From NCBI RefSeq assembly GCF_034092375.1, contig NZ_CP139302.1:1550001-1614000 (forward strand): a stretch of 64,000 nucleotides of DNA, in the 5' to 3' direction. The DNA comes from Prochlorococcus sp. MIT 1300. Its GTDB lineage: Bacteria > Cyanobacteriota > Cyanobacteriia > PCC-6307 > Cyanobiaceae. A program made the translations under genes and the position numbers. The notes under the pieces are model-generated. The model made no database searches and was not told the DNA's origin. It saw nothing but the letters and a program-made list of their open reading frames with translations. Positions 51,969 through 59,932 of this stretch are shown piece after piece; position 1 is the first letter of the stretch, and each line of letters starts with the position of its first letter.

Positions 51969-52222
51969 ACACTAATTTGACTCCTTTTTTGTCCACATAG
52001 CTTTTAGCCCCCATCTCACGCTTTACGCGCAACGAGTAAATCTTAAGCAAATATTAAATCATCTTTCATCTAGATTGTCTAGTTGGCTTTACTAGAGCAT
52101 GTTGCGCTGGCTTTTAAGAAACCAAGCATTGACTTGGAACGTTGGAATAGGTCTATGTATTGCTCTTGGCTTGGCTCGCTACCTGAGGCATTGATAGAAC
52201 ACCATCAGTCATGAAAAGAGTG
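51969..52222. other. Non-coding stretch upstream of the second RTX gene
   Basis: It contains the GGAG-type ribosome site of the RTX gene (AAAAAGGAG on the minus strand near 51982-51990) and a possible small rightward frame described separately. No other structure was recognised. Confidence 0.35.
52099..52194 (+). CDS. Putative 31-residue membrane micropeptide
   Basis: A short frame starting MLRWLLRNQALTWNVGIG and ending ARYLRH. It has a basic N-terminus, a single hydrophobic stretch (VGIGLCIALGLA) and a basic end, consistent with a one-helix membrane peptide. No strong ribosome site is visible. Included because the composition is more protein-like than chance, but evidence is thin. Confidence 0.35.
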   Translation: MLRWLLRNQALTWNVGIGLCIALGLARYLRH

Positions 52223-52413
52223 GTGTGTATTTAGTGTGTATGGATTTTTCAAATTCCTTGAAATCCCTCTCCACTACTCAAATGGCGCTTTCATTAGCCA
52301 CCAGTTACATGCTGTCATATCGTTAGTCATTGCAAGGGTTTTAGCTGGTTAGAGTAAAGGTTAGAGTAATCTGTGACGCAGAGAGCTTAAGCCTGCCTAT
52401 ATTCTGCCTCAGA
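52223..52413 (+). repeat. Repeat unit R4: diverged copy with altered EVE N-terminus
   Basis: Left twin repeat GTGTGTAT-TTA-GTGTGTAT (52223-52241), then GGATTTTTCAAATTCCTTG, then a core that encodes on the minus strand a different EVE-like start (start 52330; ends CNWWLMKAPFE before a stop at 52274). Right twin repeat GGTTAGAGTAAA / GGTTAGAGTAAT at 52347-52370 with a 12-base period, and the tail CTTAAGCCTGCC shared with R1, R3 and R5. Confidence 0.82.
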
Positions 52414-52533
52414 AAAGCTTTGAAGGGTATTGGTATTAGTTGCAGCAAGACAACGTTGTGATCAGAATTACGGAATTAAGATTCGAAAAATCAAATGTTT
52501 GTCGCCTTTAACACCTTGAAGATTTCATAACTC

Positions 52534-55500
52534 ATGGGAAATCAAATTTCTCCTACAACTAATCCTAAAGGCACAACTTATAAGACAAACGATGGTGATT
52601 ATAACGATCAGGAATTTATCAATTACGGCAGACTAGAAATCTCTGGCACGCTGACTAACAACGCTGGCGGCACACTGACTAACAAGGCTGGCGGCAGGCA
52701 GAATTTCAGTCAGGAAAGTGCGCCGAAAGAGATGTATTACAACCTAGACAACAACGGCACGATGACTAACGAAGGCACGATGACTTTCGAGGGGCCTTCT
52801 TTGAATTATTACTATTTAGTCACGCTGAGTAACGAGGGTACGCTGAACAACAGCGGCACGCTGAAGTTCAGGAAAAGCAGCCTCGTGTTCCAAAACGGCA
52901 CGTTGAATAACAATGCTGGCGGCACGCTCATCAACGAAACAGAATTTGACCAAAACCTCACCCTGAATAACAAAGGTATTTTTACCAACAAACGCAGGGT
53001 GGCTAACTACGGCACGCTGAATAACAAGGCGGGCGGCACGCTAGTTAACAAAGATAGTTTCTTTAACGGCACGAAGCTGAACAATGAGAAAGGTGGCACG
53101 CTGACTAACGAGAAAGACGGCAAGCTTTCATACAGAATTACGGTGATTAACGCCGGCACGCTGAATAACTACGGCAATCTTGTTTCGACCAACGCAGGTA
53201 GGCAAGATTGGAGTGACCCCACCATACTGACCAACGACGGCACACTGAATAACTACGGCACGATTGAAAACGTAGCAGACACCACGTTGACCAATAACGG
53301 CACGCTGGATAACGACGCTACGCTGAATAACGCCGGCATGCTGTATAACGGCGCTACGCTGACTAACTACCTGACGCTGAATAACAAAGGCTATCTGCGT
53401 AACCAGGCTGGCGGCACGCTGAATAATGACGGCAGTCTGACTAACTACCTGACGCTGGATAACATAGGCAATCTGTATAACAAGTCTGGCGGCACGCTGG
53501 ATAACGACGACGAGCTTAGTAACTACGGCACACTGACTAATGAAGAAGGCGGCACGCTGTATAACACTGGCAATCTGTACAACAAGTCTGTCGGCACGCT
53601 GAATAACTACGGCATTCTTGATTTGACCAACGTAGGTAGGCAAGACACCATACTGACCAACGATGGCACACTGAATAACTACGGCACGCTGAATAACCAC
53701 GCTACGCTGAACAACACTTGGGGCACGCTCACCAACTCCGGCACACTGACTAACGAGGCTGGGGGCACGCTGAATAACAAACGCACGCTGGATAACGACG
53801 CTACGCTGAATAACTACGGCACGCTGAATAACGACGCTACGCTGGATAACTACGACAAGCTCACCAACGCCGGCACGCTGAATAACGACGCTACGCTGAA
53901 TAACCGCTACCAGCTGTTTAACGAAGGTACGCTGGATAACGACGGCACGCTTAGGAGCGACGTCACACTGACTAATGAAGAAGGCGGTACGCTGGATAAC
54001 GACGGCACGCTTAGGAACGACGGCACACTGACTAACAAGGCTGGCGGCACGCTGAATAACAAAGGCAATCTGTATAACAAGGCTGGCGGCACGCTGAATA
54101 ACTACGGCATTCTTGATTCGACCAACGTAGGTAGGCAAGACACCATACTGACCAACGATGGCACACTGAATAACTACGGCACGCTGAATAACGACGCTAC
54201 GCTGGATAACACTTGGGGCACGCTGACCAAACTGACCAACGATGGCACACTGAATAACTACGGCGCGCTGAATAACGACGGCATATTGATTAACCAAGGC
54301 ACGCTGAAAAACGAAGGCACGTTGCTCAACTACGGAACGATTACCGGTTCAGGAGAAATCATTGGTGATATCACGAATAACGGAACGATTTCACCAGGCA
54401 ACTCAGCCGGTGGTCATTTATTTACAGGCAACTTTTATCACCTTGATGACAGCATTAAAAAAATTGAATTAGCTGGCTTGCATGATGGTAATGGTGTGCG
54501 TACAGGTGCAGATCACGACTGGCTAGAAATTACTGGTGATCTTGTTTTAGCTGGAGCACTAGAGGTTTCATTGATTGATGGATTCCAACTTTCTACAGGC
54601 GATAGTTTTGTGATTGCAAAAGTTGGAGGAGATCTGATTGGTCGATACGACGACCTAAAGGAAGGTGATTCGGTTGGAACGTTCAAAGCAGATGCAGATG
54701 ACGGCGGTAGCCTTGAGTTATTCATCACTTATGAAGGTGGTGATGGTAATGATGTAGAGCTCTATAGCAAAAGCATTGTTGGGAATGAAGCCTCTGATCA
54801 TCAAGATTTTGTTGGCAATAGTTTTGACTACAAGTTTTTTAATCAGGGAAATAATCAATATGGAATTCAAAGCGATGCTGGTGGAGAGATCGTTTCTCTT
54901 GGCGAGATGACTACTGTTAATTTCGATGATCAAGCATTCAATCTGTCTGAGGATGTTAAAGACACCTTTGATCAAGTCACCGGAATGAATGATGTCTCCG
55001 GTCAGATGTTCCGTTTGTACAACACAGTTTTTGATCGCCTAGCAGATGTCAATGGCTTAAAGGGATCGATTGAAGTCAATAGAGAGGCCGTTAAAACCTA
55101 TAGAGAAATAGCGACAGAATTTCTTCAATCAGAAGAGTTCAAGAGTCTCTATGGAGAGACTATGAGTGATCAGACGTTTATTACCACGCTGTATAGCAAC
55201 GCGTTGGATCGTGATGCTGATGCAGAAGGTTTAGCGCACTATGAAAGGGCGCTTAGTTCTGGAGAAAAGACGAGAGAACAGGTCGTGTTCGATATTTCTG
55301 AATCGCCCGAGCATAAAGAGATTTTCACTGCAATAACTGGGTTAACTAGCTCTCAGGCACTGTTCTCTTCTAATGCTTTGCTGAAGGATTCAGGTTTTAG
55401 TTATGGAGCTGGTAGCAATGATCTCAACTTTGGCGAGACAAAACAAAGAGAAGATGTGACTTATTTTTATCCGCAAGATAATTGGCAAGTCAGTGGTCAA

Positions 55501-55638
55501 GGATCTGATTTAGCTGCAGATCAAATCACAAAGATGAGCTTAGAGACGTCGCAAGTAATGCTTGGCAGTCAACAAGGTTCTAGCCTTTTCCAGCAAGAAC
55601 AGTATTCCGACCTTCTAGATTTATCTGGTTTAGCTTGA
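52534..55638 (+). CDS. 1034-residue low-complexity GTLNN-repeat protein with DUF4214 C-terminus
   Basis: Residues about 33-610 consist of short degenerate units such as GTLNNYGTLNNDATLDN, AGGTLNNKGNLYN, with Asn, Gly, Thr and Leu at fixed spacing, expected to form a parallel beta-helix like those of adhesins. Next come an autotransporter-like segment (TGSGEIIGDITNNGTISPGN, then GADHDWLEITGDLVLAG) and, at about residues 822-935, a DUF4214 domain (MFRLYNTVFDRLADVNGLKG, TLYSNALDRDADAEGLAHYE). No signal peptide is visible, so non-classical export is assumed. The repeat DNA is rich in GGC, CTG and ACG codons, unlike its AT-rich neighbours, which suggests foreign origin or repeat expansion from a GC-rich seed. 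Confidence 0.87.
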   Translation: MGNQISPTTNPKGTTYKTNDGDYNDQEFINYGRLEISGTLTNNAGGTLTNKAGGRQNFSQESAPKEMYYNLDNNGTMTNEGTMTFEGPSLNYYYLVTLSNEGTLNNSGTLKFRKSSLVFQNGTLNNNAGGTLINETEFDQNLTLNNKGIFTNKRRVANYGTLNNKAGGTLVNKDSFFNGTKLNNEKGGTLTNEKDGKLSYRITVINAGTLNNYGNLVSTNAGRQDWSDPTILTNDGTLNNYGTIENVADTTLTNNGTLDNDATLNNAGMLYNGATLTNYLTLNNKGYLRNQAGGTLNNDGSLTNYLTLDNIGNLYNKSGGTLDNDDELSNYGTLTNEEGGTLYNTGNLYNKSVGTLNNYGILDLTNVGRQDTILTNDGTLNNYGTLNNHATLNNTWGTLTNSGTLTNEAGGTLNNKRTLDNDATLNNYGTLNNDATLDNYDKLTNAGTLNNDATLNNRYQLFNEGTLDNDGTLRSDVTLTNEEGGTLDNDGTLRNDGTLTNKAGGTLNNKGNLYNKAGGTLNNYGILDSTNVGRQDTILTNDGTLNNYGTLNNDATLDNTWGTLTKLTNDGTLNNYGALNNDGILINQGTLKNEGTLLNYGTITGSGEIIGDITNNGTISPGNSAGGHLFTGNFYHLDDSIKKIELAGLHDGNGVRTGADHDWLEITGDLVLAGALEVSLIDGFQLSTGDSFVIAKVGGDLIGRYDDLKEGDSVGTFKADADDGGSLELFITYEGGDGNDVELYSKSIVGNEASDHQDFVGNSFDYKFFNQGNNQYGIQSDAGGEIVSLGEMTTVNFDDQAFNLSEDVKDTFDQVTGMNDVSGQMFRLYNTVFDRLADVNGLKGSIEVNREAVKTYREIATEFLQSEEFKSLYGETMSDQTFITTLYSNALDRDADAEGLAHYERALSSGEKTREQVVFDISESPEHKEIFTAITGLTSSQALFSSNALLKDSGFSYGAGSNDLNFGETKQREDVTYFYPQDNWQVSGQGSDLAADQITKMSLETSQVMLGSQQGSSLFQQEQYSDLLDLSGLA
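52630..54350 (+). repeat. Coding tandem-like repeat tract (15-18 base units)
   Basis: Degenerate units built on GGCACGCTGAATAAC recur throughout. Longer blocks also recur, for example a stretch of roughly 90 bases around 53601-53690 is repeated at about 54091-54180. The tract is open in an antisense frame too, as expected from its composition. Confidence 0.9.
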
Positions 55639-56843
55639 TGATCAATCGAAATAAATGGGCCGTAAATAAATTCACTCTCAGAGTTTTGATGGCAGCTAGT
55701 TCATTTCTCCTTCTATTCGTTATTGCTCAATTAATTACAGCGACGTCATCCTTTAAACCAAAACTATTCAGCCGTAGTCTCCAATCTTCAATTGAGTCAC
55801 TTCGACAACAAATGGATATTCCCGGGGCTTCAATTTCGGTGATTGATGACGGCAGGATTGTTTGGGCGAGGGGCTTCGGAATAGCAGACAAAACTACTCA
55901 ACGAAAGGTAACCGCTTCCACATTATTTACTGCCAATTCGATTACCAAAACACTAACTTCTTTGGCTGTAGTGAAACTGCTTGCCGAAAAAGGGATTGCC
56001 TTGGATGAACCGGTGAACCGTTACCTCACAAACTGGAAGATTCCAGACAACAGCTTCACAAAACGGGTACCAGTGACATTCAGGATGCTCCTTAATCACA
56101 CTGCAGCTCTTACCTCGCCTTATCCCACTGGTTGTTGTGGCCCCAGAGAAACATTGCCAACGATGCAGCAGTTTTTAGAGGGAAAACCACCTGCAACTAA
56201 TTTGCCAGTTCAGGTAACAAACGTGCCAGGCGAAAGTTATGCCTACTGCAATGGCTGTTACTCGGTGCTACAGCCAGCTCTTGAGGCCATTGGAGATAAC
56301 AGCTTCAAATTATTAATGAAGGAGTTAGTGCTAGCGCCTTCCAATATGGGTGTTAGCACTTTTGATGACACGTTCTTCCTAGAAGACACTTCCACTATCG
56401 CAATTCCATACGATTCTGATGGCACTGTTCATCAACACGCGCCTATGCGCAATCCCATCCTCTCTACAGGTCTGCTCTGGACAACAGCAATTGATCTAGC
56501 CCGTTTTAATTTGGCCTTTGCTAGTGCACTGAGAGGAGAAAATGATCTGATTAATCAAAAACAGGCTGAAGCCTTGATAATTCCAAGTTCAACACCAACG
56601 CGCAGCCTGGGATTTTTTATTGGTGATAAGGATGCACAAGAAAATGCAAAGGGTGAGTACCTTTTTCATAGTGGATCCAATATTGGCTATCTCTCACTTT
56701 CTATCATTAGCAAAGACGGTAAGAAGGGCGCTGTGTTCCTGATCAACAAAGGACCAAATCCTTTCACAACAACCGATGTGCCTGAATACGCCTTTATTAC
56801 AGATAGTCTGAAGCTGATCAACAAATATTATCGATGGGATTGA
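55638..56843 (+). CDS. Serine hydrolase of the beta-lactamase / penicillin-binding (class C) family
   Basis: A 401-residue exported or membrane-anchored protein. An N-terminal hydrophobic segment (LRVLMAASSFLLLFVIAQL, residues 14-32) follows basic residues. The catalytic SxxK is Ser101-Ile-Thr-Lys104, the Tyr-x-Asn motif is Tyr203-Cys-Asn205, and the third motif is HSGSNIG near residue 345. A Cys pair (TGCCGP) is unusual. The family includes esterases, D-aminopeptidases and carboxypeptidases; antibiotic hydrolysis should not be assumed. Its ATG overlaps the stop of the repeat-protein gene (TGATG), so both are translated from one message. Confidence 0.87.
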   Translation: MINRNKWAVNKFTLRVLMAASSFLLLFVIAQLITATSSFKPKLFSRSLQSSIESLRQQMDIPGASISVIDDGRIVWARGFGIADKTTQRKVTASTLFTANSITKTLTSLAVVKLLAEKGIALDEPVNRYLTNWKIPDNSFTKRVPVTFRMLLNHTAALTSPYPTGCCGPRETLPTMQQFLEGKPPATNLPVQVTNVPGESYAYCNGCYSVLQPALEAIGDNSFKLLMKELVLAPSNMGVSTFDDTFFLEDTSTIAIPYDSDGTVHQHAPMRNPILSTGLLWTTAIDLARFNLAFASALRGENDLINQKQAEALIIPSSTPTRSLGFFIGDKDAQENAKGEYLFHSGSNIGYLSLSIISKDGKKGAVFLINKGPNPFTTTDVPEYAFITDSLKLINKYYRWD

Positions 56844-56857
56844 CGAGGAATTGCCTG

Positions 56858-57046
56858 GTGTGAATTTTGTGTGAATGGATTTTTCAGATTTCTTGTAATC
56901 GCTTTCAGTGACTCAAATGCCGCTTTTCATTAGCCAGTGGTTTATCTCAGTCATAGCAAGGGATTTGGGCGAATTGCAGTGTGTGAACCTTGTGTGAACT
57001 TTTGGAAAACGAGCAGTTCTTAAGCCTGCCTTCATTGTGCCTCAGC
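56858..57046 (+). repeat. Repeat unit R5: left arm, EVE 5' fragment, right arm
   Basis: Left twin repeat GTGTGAAT-TTT-GTGTGAAT (56858-56876), then GGATTTTTCAGATTTCTTG, the core with a truncated EVE start (56954, MTEINHWLMKSGI, stop at 56913), and the right twin repeat GTGTGAACCTT / GTGTGAAC at 56981-56999. The tail matches R1 and R3 and runs up to the arsR stop codon. Confidence 0.88.
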
Positions 57047-57047
57047 A

Positions 57048-57383
57048 TTACGCATTGTTTTCACAGCTAGCTGATGATTGCTGACAGTCTTGTGTGAGTT
57101 GTTTTAGCCAAAGTTGTAATTCATTTAATGCGCCTATATCGAGTTTGTAGTAAACCCAGCGCCCACTTTGCCTATCAGTGATAAGGCCAGATTCTTTAAG
57201 GACCTTAAGGTGAAAGGAAATCTTGGATTGAGCAAGACCTATCTCTTGAATGAGATCGCAGACACATTTTTCTCCGCTAGACAAGGATTCAATGATTTGC
57301 AATCTCAGAGGATCTGCCAAAGCTTTAAGCAGGTCTCTCGCCTGTGATTGGGCTACGACTGAACCCATTAACGAAGCAGCCAA
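57048..57383 (-). CDS. arsR: ArsR-family arsenic-responsive repressor
   Basis: A 111-residue winged helix-turn-helix protein. The metalloid-binding pair is in GEKCVCDL (Cys40, Cys42), the recognition helix is in LAQSKISFHLKVLKESGLI and the wing in RQSGRWVYYKL. It should release DNA when As(III) or Sb(III) binds. It is divergent from the gap-arsJ pair, with two operator-like sites in between, and its 3' end adjoins repeat R5. Confidence 0.93.
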   Translation of the reverse strand: MAASLMGSVVAQSQARDLLKALADPLRLQIIESLSSGEKCVCDLIQEIGLAQSKISFHLKVLKESGLITDRQSGRWVYYKLDIGALNELQLWLKQLTQDCQQSSASCENNA

Positions 57384-57427
57384 AGAAATATCGATTTCAT
57401 TTTATAAGAATTTGAGAATTCGCTTTC

Positions 57428-57443
57428 ATCAAGTGGATTTGAT
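57428..57443. promoter_or_regulatory. ArsR operator-like site 1
   Basis: ATCAA-GTGGAT-TTGAT, a 5-6-5 inverted repeat in the arsR/gap divergent region. It matches the ATCAA-N6-TTGAT pattern reported for ArsR repressors (from memory). Confidence 0.75.
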
Positions 57444-57445
57444 GT

Positions 57446-57461
57446 ATCAAAATAAGTTGAT
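57446..57461. promoter_or_regulatory. ArsR operator-like site 2
   Basis: ATCAA-AATAAG-TTGAT, a second inverted repeat with the same arms and spacer, centred 18 bases from the first. The tandem placement suggests cooperative repression of the gap-arsJ promoter, 45-80 bases before the gap start. Confidence 0.75.
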
Positions 57462-57505
57462 GAGTTGCTTCTTGGGACTCTTCGGTTTTTCTGCAATTGT
57501 CTTGC

Positions 57506-58534
57506 ATGCGAATTGGAATCAATGGATTTGGGCGCATAGGTCGTCTTGTTTTTCGTGCTTTATGGGGCCGACCAAATATTGAGTTAGTTCAGATTAATGA
57601 TCCTGCTGGTGATGCAAAAGTTGCTGCGCATTTGCTTGAGTTTGATTCTGTTCATGGGCGTTGGACTCATTCGATTCGATTTGACTTGTCTCAAATACTG
57701 ATTGATGAACATGTTTTGAGCTACGCCCAGGAAAGTGATTTCACCCTTTGCCCATGGAGAGATGCAGGGGTAGATATTGTCTTGGATTGCTCGGGTAAGA
57801 ACAAAACTCCAGAAGCCCTTAGCCCGTATTTCGACAAACTCGGGCTAAGTAAGGTCATCGTTGCTTGTCCAGTAACAGGACAAGTTGCAGGAGAAGAAGC
57901 ACTCAACATCGTCTATGGAATTAACCACAATCTGTATGACCCAAACATTCATCGTGTTGTCACAGCTGCTTCTTGCACAACTAACTGCTTGGCGCCAATC
58001 GTAAAAGTCGTCAATGAAAACTTTGGAATCATGCATGGAGCCATTACCACTCTTCATGACATCACCAATACACAGGTTCCAATTGACTCTTTTAAAAGCG
58101 ACTTAAGGCGAGCCCGCAGCAGTATTCAAAGCCTCATCCCCACTACAACTGGTTCGGCTAAAGCTATAGGAATGATTTTCCCCGAGCTTCAAGGCAAATT
58201 AAACGGACATGCTGTTCGTGTTCCACTCCTTAATGCTTCTCTCACGGATGCTGTCTTTGAATTAAATCGCAAAATCTCCGTAGAAGAAGCGAACCAAGCT
58301 TTTAAAAGTGCCTCCGAAGGAGATTTGAAAGGCATTCTTGGCTATGAAGAAAGGCCCTTAGTCTCCATTGACTACGTTAATGATTCACGCAGTTCAATTA
58401 TTGATGCTTTGTCCACAATGGTTATAGATGGGAATCAATTAAAAGTTTTTGCCTGGTATGACAATGAATGGGGTTACAGCTGTCGTATGGCAGACCTAAC
58501 TTCTTATGTCGTGAATCTAGATAGCAAAGGTTAA
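57506..58534 (+). CDS. gap: Glyceraldehyde-3-phosphate dehydrogenase, arsenate-detoxification type
   Basis: A 342-residue GAPDH. The Rossmann start is [19 protein letters not shown], the catalytic Cys157 is in [16 protein letters not shown], and the C-terminal signature [15 protein letters not shown] is intact. In ars operons with arsJ, this enzyme uses arsenate in place of phosphate to make unstable 1-arseno-3-phosphoglycerate, which ArsJ exports. Context (arsR divergent, arsJ 11 bases downstream) supports that role over central metabolism. Start: ATG at 57506; a TTG at 57497 would add three residues. Confidence 0.92.
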   Translation: MRIGINGFGRIGRLVFRALWGRPNIELVQINDPAGDAKVAAHLLEFDSVHGRWTHSIRFDLSQILIDEHVLSYAQESDFTLCPWRDAGVDIVLDCSGKNKTPEALSPYFDKLGLSKVIVACPVTGQVAGEEALNIVYGINHNLYDPNIHRVVTAASCTTNCLAPIVKVVNENFGIMHGAITTLHDITNTQVPIDSFKSDLRRARSSIQSLIPTTTGSAKAIGMIFPELQGKLNGHAVRVPLLNASLTDAVFELNRKISVEEANQAFKSASEGDLKGILGYEERPLVSIDYVNDSRSSIIDALSTMVIDGNQLKVFAWYDNEWGYSCRMADLTSYVVNLDSKG

Positions 58535-58545
58535 AAGATAACCAA

Positions 58546-59817
58546 ATGAAATTGTCGTCTCTGCAGCAATACGGGATCGTCACAGCCAACTATTGGGCGT
58601 TCACTCTTACTGATGGCGCTCTGCGTATGTTGGTGGTCTTTCATTTCCATCAGCTTGGATATACAGCTTTAGAAATTGCTTTTCTTTTTCTCTTTTATGA
58701 GTTCTTTGGCATCATTACCAATTTGTATGGCGGCTGGATTGGTGCTCGCTATGGCTTACGACTAACCCTATGGGCAGGAACTCTTCTGCAGATAGGTGCT
58801 CTACTGATGTTGGTTCCTGTTGCTGCTAGTTGGCCAAAGTTGTTAAGCGTTAGTTATGTCATGGTTGCGCAAGCAATCAGTGGCATCGCCAAAGACCTCA
58901 ACAAAATGAGTGCAAAGAGTGCAATCAAAACAGTTGTTTCTGAAACGCCGGAAGAAGAACAGAAAGGTAAAAAGCAATTATTTAAATGGGTTGCGGTTCT
59001 AACAGGTTCCAAAAATGCTCTCAAGGGTGTGGGATTTTTTCTGGGTGGAGTTTTGCTGATTGGTTTTGGTTTCAATAAGGCCGTTGAGCTAATGGCATTT
59101 GGCCTGGCTCTGTCTTTTGTTTTGACTCTGGTCTTGCCTGGTGATATGGGGCGTATGAAGAAGAAGCCGATGTTTAAAGATCTATTTTCAAAATCCAAAG
59201 GGATCAACGCACTTTCTATGGCACGTTTTTTTCTCTTTGGAGCTAGAGATGTGTGGTTTGTCGTTGCATTACCTGTTTTTCTAGAGACATCTCTTAACTG
59301 GAACTTTTCAGAGATTGGAGCTTTTCTAGGACTATGGGTGATTGGTTACGGCTTTGTGCAGGCGTTAGCGCCTACTTTAAGGAATGTCTGGGGCAAAAAA
59401 TCTAGCCCAGGAGTTTCCACAGTTAAGTTTTGGAGTGCTGTTCTTACTGCAATTCCTGGACTCATCGCTATTGCGTTGTGGAGGCAGAGTGATCCAGGCA
59501 TTGCTATTACCGCTGGCTTAATTGCTTTTGGAGTGGTTTTTGCAATGAACTCATCTATCCATTCCTACATGGTGTTGGCTTATACCGATGCAGATAGCGT
59601 GAGCCTGAATGTTGGTTTCTATTACATGGCGAATGCAGCCGGCAGGCTTCTAGGAACATTACTTTCAGGAGCTTTATTTATGCTTGGAGAGAATGCAACT
59701 ATAGGGATGCAACTTTGTTTATGGTGCTCCAGTGTACTCGTGCTCTTCTCATGGTTAAGTAGCTTACGTTTACCATCATTAATTAACCCTGTATCCCTTA
59801 AAGGAAGTTCGCTATAA
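58546..59817 (+). CDS. arsJ: ArsJ organoarsenical efflux permease (MFS)
   Basis: A 423-residue major facilitator with about 12 membrane helices. N-terminal QQYGIVTANYWAFTLTDGAL and the loop QAISGIAKDLNKMSAKSAIK are characteristic of the ArsJ group. It is expected to export 1-arseno-3-phosphoglycerate made by the adjacent GAPDH, giving arsenate resistance without reduction to arsenite. The gene is followed by a clear terminator. Confidence 0.9.
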   Translation: MKLSSLQQYGIVTANYWAFTLTDGALRMLVVFHFHQLGYTALEIAFLFLFYEFFGIITNLYGGWIGARYGLRLTLWAGTLLQIGALLMLVPVAASWPKLLSVSYVMVAQAISGIAKDLNKMSAKSAIKTVVSETPEEEQKGKKQLFKWVAVLTGSKNALKGVGFFLGGVLLIGFGFNKAVELMAFGLALSFVLTLVLPGDMGRMKKKPMFKDLFSKSKGINALSMARFFLFGARDVWFVVALPVFLETSLNWNFSEIGAFLGLWVIGYGFVQALAPTLRNVWGKKSSPGVSTVKFWSAVLTAIPGLIAIALWRQSDPGIAITAGLIAFGVVFAMNSSIHSYMVLAYTDADSVSLNVGFYYMANAAGRLLGTLLSGALFMLGENATIGMQLCLWCSSVLVLFSWLSSLRLPSLINPVSLKGSSL

Positions 59818-59859
59818 GTCCATAATTAAATGATTCCAAATCTTTATATAGCCAATAAA

Positions 59860-59885
59860 AAGAGGGGTTAAAAAATACCCCTCTT
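59860..59885. terminator. Bidirectional terminator between arsJ and the pstS remnant
   Basis: AAGAGGGGT and ACCCCTCTT form a 9-base stem around an 8-base AT loop, with an A-rich run on the left and AT-rich sequence on the right. Placement between convergent genes fits a two-way terminator. Confidence 0.85.
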
Positions 59886-59932
59886 AGAAATTTTGGAGTT
59901 GATCAAAGCTCCTATTAAATTGACCCTAAAGC

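Larger units (their letters stand above)
49740..52290. mobile_element. Candidate integrated module E3 (second RTX protein)
   Basis: The segment between cores R3 and R4 (2549 bases). The left end has GTGTGAAC twice; the right end has GTGTGTAT twice (52223-52241), a partial match. Cargo is one RTX gene and a possible 31-residue membrane peptide. Confidence 0.45.
52290..56930. mobile_element. Candidate integrated module E4 (repeat protein and serine hydrolase)
   Basis: The segment between cores R4 and R5 (4636 bases), the longest module and the only one with long rightward genes. Its end repeats (GGTTAGAGTAA at left, GTGTGAAT at right) do not match well, so it may be a composite of two elements. 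Confidence 0.42.

Noticed and set aside
47419-52084. The 14-base word TAGATTGTCTAGTT at 47419 and at 52071.
   Set aside because: A 14-mer pair is expected several times by chance in 64 kb, and the flanks do not align.
53128-54297. A 389-codon open frame antisense to the GTLNN-repeat gene.
   Set aside because: It arises from the repeat composition (absence of certain codons on the other strand); its product is a low-complexity Val-Ile-Gln-Arg-Ala string with no family features, while the sense frame continues into recognisable domains.
44940-56999. Reading the 11-base twin repeats as Pho boxes or other response-regulator sites only.
   Set aside because: They lack the cyanobacterial Pho-box consensus, vary in sequence from site to site, and occur at module ends where no gene start is nearby; kept only as an alternative explanation.
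44880-57046. Interpreting the five spaced repeats as a CRISPR array or an integron.
   Set aside because: Spacing is 2.4-4.6 kb, the repeats contain a gene fragment, there are no cas genes, no integron integrase and no attC-like imperfect hairpins.
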